DNA of 64,000 nucleotides from Sympetrum striolatum. Taxonomy: Eukaryota; Arthropoda; Insecta; Odonata; Libellulidae. The stretch is from contig CANPUZ010000059.1 in the NCBI GenBank assembly GCA_947579665.1, positions 62,001 through 126,000 of the forward strand, in the 5' to 3' direction. Positions 56,915 through 64,000 of the stretch are shown piece after piece (the stretch's first letter is position 1; each line of letters begins with the position of its first letter). The notes beneath the pieces are model-generated. The model did no database searches and had not been told where the DNA came from. It saw only the letters and a program-made list of their open reading frames with translations. Both the position numbers and the translations under genes were made by a program.

Positions 56915-58664
56915 ATGACGAAATTACCGAAACAATGGACGAAAACGGATAATTTTAGCGAAATTTTTATTTTTTTCCTCAATTTACTAGTTTTCCTTCA
57001 TCATTTTATCACGAAATTACCGAAAAAAGGAACGAAAACGGATAATTTTAGCGAAATTTTTATTTTTTTCCTCAATTTACTCGTTTTTCTTCATCATTTT
57101 ATCACGAAATTACCGAAAAAAGGGACGATAACGGATAATTCTAGCGAAATTTCTATTTTTTTCTTCAACTCGTTTTTTTTCCTCATTTTATGTCGAAATT
57201 ACCGAAAAAACGGACGAAAACGGATAATTTTAACGAAATTTTATTTTTTCCTCTATTTACTCGTTTTTTTCCTCATTTCATGACGAAAATACGAAAAAAG
57301 GAACGAAAACGGATAATTTTAGCGAAATTTCTATTTTTTTCCTCTATATGCTCGATTTTTTCTTCATTTTATGACGAAATTACCGGAAAAAGGGACGAAA
57401 AACGGATAGTTTTAGCGAAACTTTTATTTTTTTTTCTCATTTTACTCGTTTTCTTCATCATTTTATCACGAAATTATCGAAAAAAGGGACGAAAACGGAT
57501 AATTTTAACGAAATTTCTATTATTTTCCCTCTATTTACTCGATTTTTTTCCACATTTTATGACGAAATTACCGAATAAAGGGACGAAAACGGATATTTTA
57601 GCGAAATTTTTATTTTATTCCTCAATTTACTATTTTTTCTTCATCATTTTATCAGGAAATTGCCGAAAAAAATGGACGAAAACGGTAAATTTTAGCGAAA
57701 TTTTTAATTTTTTTCCTCTATTTACTTGATTATTTTCCTCATTTTATGACGTAATTACCAAAAAAAATGATGAAAACAGATAATTTAGCGAAATATCTAT
57801 TTTTTCCTCTATTTACTCTTTTTTTTTCCTCATTTTATGACGAAATTACCGAAAAAAGGAACGAAAGCGGATAATTTTAGCGAAAATTCTATTTTTTCCT
57901 CTATTTACCCGTTTTTTTTCCTCATTTTCTGACTAAATTACCGAAAAAAGGGCCGAAAACGGATAATTTTTGCGAAATTTCTATATTTTCCTTTATTTAC
58001 TCCATTTTTTCTCATTTTATGACGAAATTACCGAAAAAAGGGTCGATATCGGATAATTTTAGCGAAATTTCTATTTTTTCCTCTATTTACTCCTCCTTTT
58101 ACCACATTTTATGACGAAATTACCGAAAAAATGGCTTAAAACGGATAATTTTCGCGAAATTTCTATTTTTTCCTCTATTTACTCCTTTTTTTTCCTCATT
58201 ATATGACGAAATTACAGAAAAAAGGGCCGAAAACGGATAATTTTAGCGAAATTTTTATTTTTTTTTCCACTATTTACTCGTTTTTTTTCCTCATTTTATG
58301 ACGATTTTACCAAAAAAAGGGGCGAAAACGGATAATTTTACCGAAATTTCTATTTTTTCCTCTATTTACTCGTTTTTTCCTCATTTTATGACAAAATTAC
58401 CGAAAAAAGGGACGAAAACGGATACTTTTAGCGAAATTTCTATTTTTTCCTCAATTTGCTCGTTTTTTTTTCCTCATTTTATTAAGAAATTACCGAAAAA
58501 AGGGACGAAAACGGATAATTTTAGCGAAATTTCTATTTTTTCCACTATTTACTCGTTGTCTTTCCTCATTTTATATCGAAATTACCGAAAAAAGGGTCGA
58601 AAGCGGATAATTTTAACGAAATTTCTATTTTTTTCTTCTATTTACTCGTTTTTTTCCTCATTTC
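56915..58664 (+). repeat. Tail unit, 1750 bp, repeat of 54984-56914
   Basis: The start matches 54984 onward at an offset of 1931 (54984 to 56915, 55258 to 57190), so unit 3 ends in a local tandem duplication. From about 57150 to 57950 the copy carries an unusual number of one-base insertions, deletions and substitutions compared with 55220-55980. Towards 58.2-58.66 kb the series switches to the order seen in block P (12.3-13.2 kb) and ends at the next CCGAAACAATGG monomer. Confidence 0.8.
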
Positions 58665-58850
58665 ATGACGAAATTACCGAAACAATGGACGAAAACGGAT
58701 AATTTTAGCGAAATTTTTATTTTTTTCCTCAATTTACTAGTTTTCCTTCATCATTTCATGACGAAATTACCGAAACAATGGACGAAAACGGATAATTTTA
58801 GCGAAATTTTTATTTTTTTCCTCAATTTACTAGTTTTCCTTCATCATTTT
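58665..58850 (+). repeat. Single-monomer tandem duplication (93-bp period)
   Basis: The CCGAAACAATGG monomer occurs twice in a row, at 58665 and 58758. All other places with this monomer (8246, 13257, 14907, 21294, 33777, 44941, 54984, 56915) have it once in this context. The two copies appear identical except at their right end, where the first is followed by TTTCATGACG and the second by TTTTATCACG. Confidence 0.9.
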
Positions 58851-60704
58851 ATCACGAAATTACCGAAAAAAGGAACGAAAACGGATAATTTTAGCGAAAT
58901 TTTTATTTTTTTCCTCAATTTACTCGTTTTTCTTCATCATTTTATCACGAAATTACCGAAAAAAGGGACGATAACGGATAATTCTAGCGAAATTTCTATT
59001 TTTTCCTCAACTCGTTTTTTTTCCTCATTTTATGTCGAAATTACCGAAAAAACGGACGAAAACGGATAATTTTAACGAAATTTTATTTTTTTCCTCTATT
59101 TACTCGTTTTTCTTCATCATTTTATCACGAAATTCTCGAAAAAAGGGACGAAAACGGATAATTTTAACGAAATTTCTATTATTTTCCTCTATTTACTCGA
59201 TTTTTTTCCACATTTTATGACGAAATTACCGAATAAAGGGACAAAAAACGGATATTTTAGCGAAATTTTTATTTTTTTCCTCAATTTACTATTTTTTCTT
59301 CATCATTTTATCAGGAAATTACCGAAAAAATGGACGAAAACGGTAAATTTTAGCGAAATTTTTAATTTTTTCCTCTATTTACTCGATTATTTTCCTCATT
59401 TTATGACGTAATTACCAAAAAAAATGATGAAAACAGATAATTTTAGCGAAATATCTATTTTTTCCTCTATTTACTCTTTTTTTTCCTCATTTTATGACGA
59501 AATTACCGAAAAAAGGAACGAAAACGGATAATTTTAGCGAAATTTCTATTTTTTCCTCTATTTACCCGTTTTTTTGCTCATTTTCTGACTAAATTACCGA
59601 AAAAAGGGCCGAAAACGGATAATTTTTGCGAAATTTCTATATTTTCCTTTATTTACTCCATTTTTTCTCATTTTATGACGAAATTACCGAAAAAAGGGTC
59701 GATATCGGATAATTTTAGCGAAATTTCTATTTTTTCCTCTATTTACTCGTCCTTTTACCACATTTTATGACGAAATTACCGAAAAAATGGCTGAAAACGG
59801 ATAATTTTCGCGAAATTTCTATTTTTTCCTCTATTTACTCCTTTTTTTTTCTCATTATATGACGAAATTACAGAAAAAAGGGCCGAAAACGGATAATTTT
59901 AGCGAAATTTTTATTTTCTTTTTCCACTATTTACTCGTTTTTTTTCCTCATTTTATGACGATTTTACCAAAAAAAGGGACGAAAACGGATAGTTTTACCG
60001 AAATTTCTATTTTTTCCTCTATTTACTCGTTTTTTCCTCATTTTATGACGAAATTACCGAAAAAAGGGACGAAAACGGATAATTTTAGCGAAATTTCTAT
60101 TTTTTCCTCAATTTGCTCGTTTTTTTCCTCATTTTATGAAGAAATTACCGAAAAAAGGGACGAAAAAGGATAATTTTAGCGAAATTTTAATTTTTTTCTT
60201 CAATTTACTCGTTTTCTTCATCATTCTATCACGAAATTACCGAAAAAAGGGACGAAAACGGAAAATTTTAGCGAAATTTCTATTTTTTTCCTCAAATTTA
60301 CTCGTTTTTTCCTCATTTTATGACGGAATTACCGAAAAAAGGGACGAAAACGGATAATTTTAGCGAAATTTCTATTTTTACCACTATTTACTCGTTGTCT
60401 TTCCTCATTTTATATCGAAATTACCGAAAAAAGGGTCGAAAGCGGATAATTTTATCGAAATTTGTATTTTTTTCCTCTATTTACTCGTTTTTCTTCATCA
60501 TTTTATCACGAAATTATCGAAAAAAGGGACGAAAACGGATAATTTTAACGTAATTTCTATTATTTTCCTCTATTTACTCGATTTTTTTCCACATTTTATG
60601 ACGAAATTACCGAATAAAGGGACGAAAACGGATATTTTAGCGAAATTTTTATTTTTTTCCTCAATTTACTATTTTTTCTTCATCATTTTATCAGGAAATT
60701 ACCG
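58851..60704 (+). repeat. Satellite segment in tail
   Basis: About 20 monomers. The order is that of blocks P and the adjoining segment: the 88-bp class near 59005, ATGATGAAAACAG near 59425, GGGTCGATATCGG near 59700, ATATGACG at 59859, the ATGAAG start at 60136 and the ATGACGG start at 60320. One T run near 59915 is broken by a C (ATTTTCTTTTTCC). No non-satellite sequence is seen. Confidence 0.78.
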
Positions 60705-62451
60705 AAAAAATAGACGAAAACGGTAAATTTTAGCGAAATTTTTAATTTTTTCCTCTATTTACTCGATTATTTTCCTCATTTTATGACGTAATTACCAAAA
60801 AAAATGATGAAAACAGATAATTTTAGCGAAATATCTATTTTTTCCTCTATTTACTCCATTTTTTCTCATTTTATGACGAAATTACCGAAAAAAGGGTCGA
60901 TATCGGATAATTTTAGCGAAATTTCTATTTTTTCCTCTATTTACTCGTCCTTTTACCACATTTTATGACGAAATTACCGAAAAAATGGCTGAAAACGGAT
61001 AATTTTCGCGAAATTTCTATTTTTGCCTCTAATTACTCGTTTTTTCCTCATTTTATGACGAAATTACCGAAAAAAGGGACGAAAACGGATAATTTTAGCG
61101 AAATTTCTATTTTTTCCTCAATTTGCTCGTTTTTTTTCCTCATTTTATGAAGAAATTACCGAAAAAAGGGACGAAAAAGGATAATTTTAGCGAAATTTTA
61201 ATTTTTTTCTTCAATTTACTCGTTTTCTTCATCATTTTATCATGAAATTACCGAAAAAAGGGACGAAAACGGAAAATTTTAGCGAAATTTCTATATTTTC
61301 CTCAAATTTACTCGTTTTTTCCTCATTTTATGACGGAATTACCGAAAAAAGGGACGAAAACGGATAATTTTAGCGAAATTTCTATTTTTTCCACTATTTA
61401 CTCGTTGTCTTTCCTCATTTTATATCGAAATTACCAAAAAAAGGGTCGAAAGCGGATAATTTTATCGAAATTTGTATTTTTTTCCTCTATTTACTCGTTT
61501 TTTTCCTCATTTCATGACGAAATTACCGAAAAAAGGGTTGAAAATGGATAATTTTAGCGAAATTTCAATTTTTTTCCTCCATTTGCTCGTTTTTTTTCTT
61601 CAATTTATGACGAAATTACCGTAAAAAAGGACGAAAACAGAGAATTTTAACGAAATTTTTATTTTTTTCCTCAATTTACTCGTTTTTCTTCATCATTTTA
61701 TCACGAAATTACCGAAAAAAGGGACAAAAACGGATAATTTTAACGAAATTTCTATTTTTTTCCTGTATTTACTCGATTTTTTCCACATTTTATGACGAAA
61801 TTACCAAATAAAGGGACGAAAAAACGGATAATTTTTGCGAAATTTTTATATTTTACCTCAATTTACTATTTTTTCTTCATCATTTTATCAGGAAATTACC
61901 GAAAAAAGGGACGATAACGGATACTTTTAGCGAAATTTCTATTTTTTCCTTAACTCGTTTTTTTTCCTCATTTAAGACGAAATTACCGAATAAAGGGACG
62001 AAAACGGATATTTTAGCGAAATTTTTATTTTTTTCCTCAATTTACTCGTTTTTCTTCTTCATTTTATCACGAAATTACCGAAGACAGGGACGAAAACGGA
62101 TAATTTTAGCGATATTTTTAATTTTTTCCTCTATTTACTCGATTTTTTTCTTCATTTTATGACGAAATTACCGAAAAAAGGGACGAAAACGGATGATTTT
62201 ATCGAAATTACTATTTTTTTCCTCTATTTGCTCGTTTTTTTTCTTCATTTCATCACGAAATTACCGAAAAAAGGGACCAAAACGGATAATTTTAGCTAAA
62301 TTTCTATTTTTACCTCTATTTACTCGTTTTTTTTCCTCATTTTATGTCGAAATTACCGAAAAAAGGGACGAAAACGGATAATTTTAGCGAAATTTGTATT
62401 TTTTTCCTCTATTTACTCGTTTTTCTTCATCATTTTATCACGAAATTATCG
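60705..62451 (+). repeat. Right-edge higher-order repeat, copy a (~1.75 kb)
   Basis: It is directly repeated by 62452-64000. Offsets are 1747 at the start (60711 to 62458), 1743 at 60965 and 1745 from about 61550. The small changes are one A in an A run, a 3-bp loss (GAAATTAAAAAAAGGG near 62627) and two T-run changes. Rare variants shared by both copies include TATCATGAAATT, GGATGATTTTATCG and TTTTTGCCTCTAATTACTCG. Confidence 0.88.
61055..61146 (+). repeat. Reference 92-bp monomer
   Basis: This is a clean copy close to the majority sequence, running from one ATGACG to the base before the next ATGAAG. The first half is purine-rich and carries CGAAA four times (monomer positions 5, 14, 26 and 45). 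The second half is pyrimidine-rich with runs of six and eight T. I count 27 G+C in a majority-type unit (29%) and six CpG. A/T tracts are centred near positions 9.5, 18.5, 29.5, 39.5, 49.5, 58, 68, 79.5 and 90, so nine tracts occupy 92 bp. The final T of the T-rich half runs into the ATGA that starts the next monomer, which places a TGA stop at the boundary in one frame. Confidence 0.9.
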
Positions 62452-64000
62452 AAAAAATAGACGAAAACGGTAAATTTTAGCGAAATTTTTAATTTTTTCC
62501 TCTATTTACTCGATTATTTTCCTCATTTTATGACGTAATTACCAAAAAAATGATGAAAACAGATAATTTTAGCGAAATATCTATTTTTTCCTCTATTTAC
62601 TCCATTTTTTCTCATTTTATGACGAAATTAAAAAAAGGGTCGATATCGGATAATTTTAGCGAAATTTCTATTTTTTCCTCTATTTACTCGTCCTTTTACC
62701 ACATTTTATGACGAAATTACCGAAAAAATGGCTGAAAACGGATAATTTTCGCGAAATTTCTATTTTTGCCTCTAATTACTCGTTTTTTCCTCATTTTATG
62801 ACGAAATTACCGAAAAAAGGGACGAAAACGGATAATTTTAGCGAAATTTCTATTTTTTCCTCAATTTGCTCGTTTTTTTTCCTCATTTTATGAAGAAATT
62901 ACCGAAAAAAGGGACGAAAAAGGATAATTTTAGCGAAATTTTAATTTTTTTCTTCAATTTACTCGTTTTCTTCATCATTTTATCATGAAATTACCGAAAA
63001 AAGGGACGAAAACGGAAAATTTTAGCGAAATTTCTATTTTTTTCCTCAAATTTACTCGTTTTTTTCCTCATTTTATGACGGAATTACCGAAAAAAGGGAC
63101 GAAAACGGATAATTTTAGCGAAATTTCTATTTTTTCCACTATTTACTCGTTGTCTTTCCTCATTTTATATCGAAATTACCAAAAAAAGGGTCGAAAGCGG
63201 ATAATTTTATCGAAATTTGTATTTTTTTCCTCTATTTACTCGTTTTTTTCCTCATTTCATGACGAAATTACCGAAAAAAGGGTTGAAAATGGATAATTTT
63301 AGCGAAATTTCAATTTTTTTCCTCCATTTGCTCGTTTTTTTTCTTCAATTTATGACGAAATTACCGTAAAAAAGGACGAAAACAGAGAATTTTAACGAAA
63401 TTTTTATTTTTTTCCTCAATTTACTCGTTTTTCTTCATCATTTTATCACGAAATTACCGAAAAAAGGGACAAAAACGGATAATTTTAACGAAATTTCTAT
63501 GTTTTTCCTGTATTTACTCGATTTTTTCCACATTTTATGACGAAATTACCAAATAAAGGGACGAAAAAACGGATAATTTTTGCGAAATTTTTATATTTTA
63601 CCTCAATTTACTATTTTTTCTTCATCATTTTATCAGGAAATTACCGAAAAAAGGGACGATAACGGATACTTTTAGCGAAATTTCTATTTTTTCCTTAACT
63701 CGTTTTTTTTCCTCATTTAAGACGAAATTACCGAATAAAGGGACGAAAACGGATATTTTAGCGAAATTTTTATTTTTTTCCTCAATTTACTCGTTTTTCT
63801 TCTTCATTTTATCACGAAATTACCGAAGACAGGGACGAAAACGGATAATTTTAGCGATATTTTTAATTTTTTCCTCTATTTACTCGATTTTTTTCTTCAT
63901 TTTATGACGAAATTACCGAAAAAAGGGACGAAAACGGATGATTTTATCGAAATTACTATTTTTTTCCTCTATTTGCTCGTTTTTTTTTCTTCATTTCATC
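62452..64000 (+). repeat. Right-edge higher-order repeat, copy b (cut by window end)
   Basis: It follows copy a collinearly to the last base; 64000 corresponds to about 62255, so roughly 200 bp of the unit lies outside the window. The copies look almost identical, which makes this one of the youngest duplications here. The start of the copy lies inside a hybrid monomer whose left half resembles 60464-60520 and whose right half resembles 60705 onward. Confidence 0.88.

Larger units (their letters stand above)
1..64000 (+). repeat. Tandem satellite array, ~92-bp monomer, fills the window
   Basis: The same unit recurs head to tail across the whole window. It can be followed by the anchors ACGAAATTACCG, GGATAATTTTAGCGAAATTT and TTTACTCG, which return every 88-93 bases. 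All copies read in the same direction; I saw no inverted segment. No transposon, gene or unique sequence interrupts it. Composition is about 70% A+T. Copies differ by point changes, by the length of the T runs (about 6-10 T) and by whole-monomer gain or loss. Such arrays are typical of eukaryotic centromeric, pericentromeric or subtelomeric heterochromatin; which of these applies, and the species, cannot be told from this sequence. Open reading frames here begin at the ATGACG or ATGTCG of a monomer and stay open only because few stops occur, so they are not annotated as genes. Confidence 0.97.

Noticed and set aside
61055..61146. Strong hairpin between the A-rich and T-rich halves of the monomer
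   Set aside because: The halves are complementary only in runs of A and T. The flanking bases (AGGGACG against CCTCTA) do not pair over a useful length, so no stable dyad could be supported by eye.
205..63296. Over one hundred short + strand open frames, mostly starting MTKLPKK, MSKLPKK or similar
   Set aside because: Each begins at the ATG in the monomer start and ends at TGA at a boundary or at TAA in GGATAATTT. Their number and length follow from the repeat sequence. A 92-bp unit is not a multiple of three, so the frame is not kept from unit to unit.
1..64000. Repeat protein family or phase-variable bacterial locus
   Set aside because: The A+T-rich codons, the constant frame shifts and the absence of any unique flanking domain argue against a coding repeat. 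Phase-variable tracts are far shorter than 64 kb.
1..64000. CRISPR array
   Set aside because: Units are contiguous and nearly identical along their full length. There are no unique spacers between short repeats and no cas genes.
1..64000. ATGA overlap at each monomer boundary as translational coupling
   Set aside because: The stop and start overlap is real in the sequence, but it follows from TTTTATGACG at the unit start. Without evidence of translation it has no weight.
1..64000. CENP-B box or telomere repeat
   Set aside because: On the reverse strand TTTCGTCCC and TTTCGTCAT share only a few bases with the CENP-B box and lack the rest of the motif. No run of telomere-type hexamers or heptamers was seen.
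1..64000. Pol III terminators or promoter elements in the T runs and TATA-like strings
   Set aside because: T runs and TATA-like strings occur in every monomer because of base composition, and no gene is associated with them.

Overview
The window is one uninterrupted tandem satellite-DNA array. From base 1 to base 64000 every stretch I read is a variant of one AT-rich monomer of about 92 bp, always in the same orientation. I found no gene, RNA gene, transposon, CRISPR array, replication origin or unique sequence. The open reading frames that exist (up to 211 codons, nearly all on the + strand) are by-products of an AT-rich repeat with few stop codons, so no CDS is annotated. A megabase-style array with a nucleosome-scale monomer and higher-order repeats points to nuclear heterochromatin of a eukaryote (centromeric, pericentromeric or subtelomeric). 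I cannot identify the species, and I do not match the monomer to a named satellite family.

The monomer (clean example 61055-61146, 92 bp, about 29% GC) has a purine-rich half followed by a pyrimidine-rich half. It carries nine A/T tracts at a mean spacing of 92/9 = 10.2 bp, close to one helical turn, and six CpGs where base composition predicts about two. Variant monomers of 71, 88 and 111 bp and a 44-bp partial unit also occur.

Above the monomer level the array is built of nested duplications. Left part (1-24 kb): a tandem pair at about 1909-4217 and 4218-6722, then an interspersed set of P blocks (7049-8650, 12061-13661, 14263-15311, 20927-21700) and J blocks (9312-11910, 15516-18755). Right part (24-57 kb): a superrepeat of 10-11 kb, with unit boundaries at 35528, 46871 and 56915 (two complete units of 11343 and 10044 bp, preceded by a related stretch from about 24185). 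Tail (57-64 kb): shorter duplications of 1.75-1.93 kb and a near-perfect pair at 60705-62451 and 62452-64000, the second cut by the window edge.

Copies differ mainly by gain or loss of whole monomers (about 92, 180, 276 bp), the signature of unequal exchange within a tandem array. The points most worth a second look are the helically phased A-tracts, the CpG excess, the superrepeat with a twice-used recombination junction, the 480-bp sub-repeat that differs in copy number between blocks, and a patch near 57.15-57.95 kb with an unusual density of small differences. All offsets and comparisons were made by eye from shared markers and were not computed by alignment.
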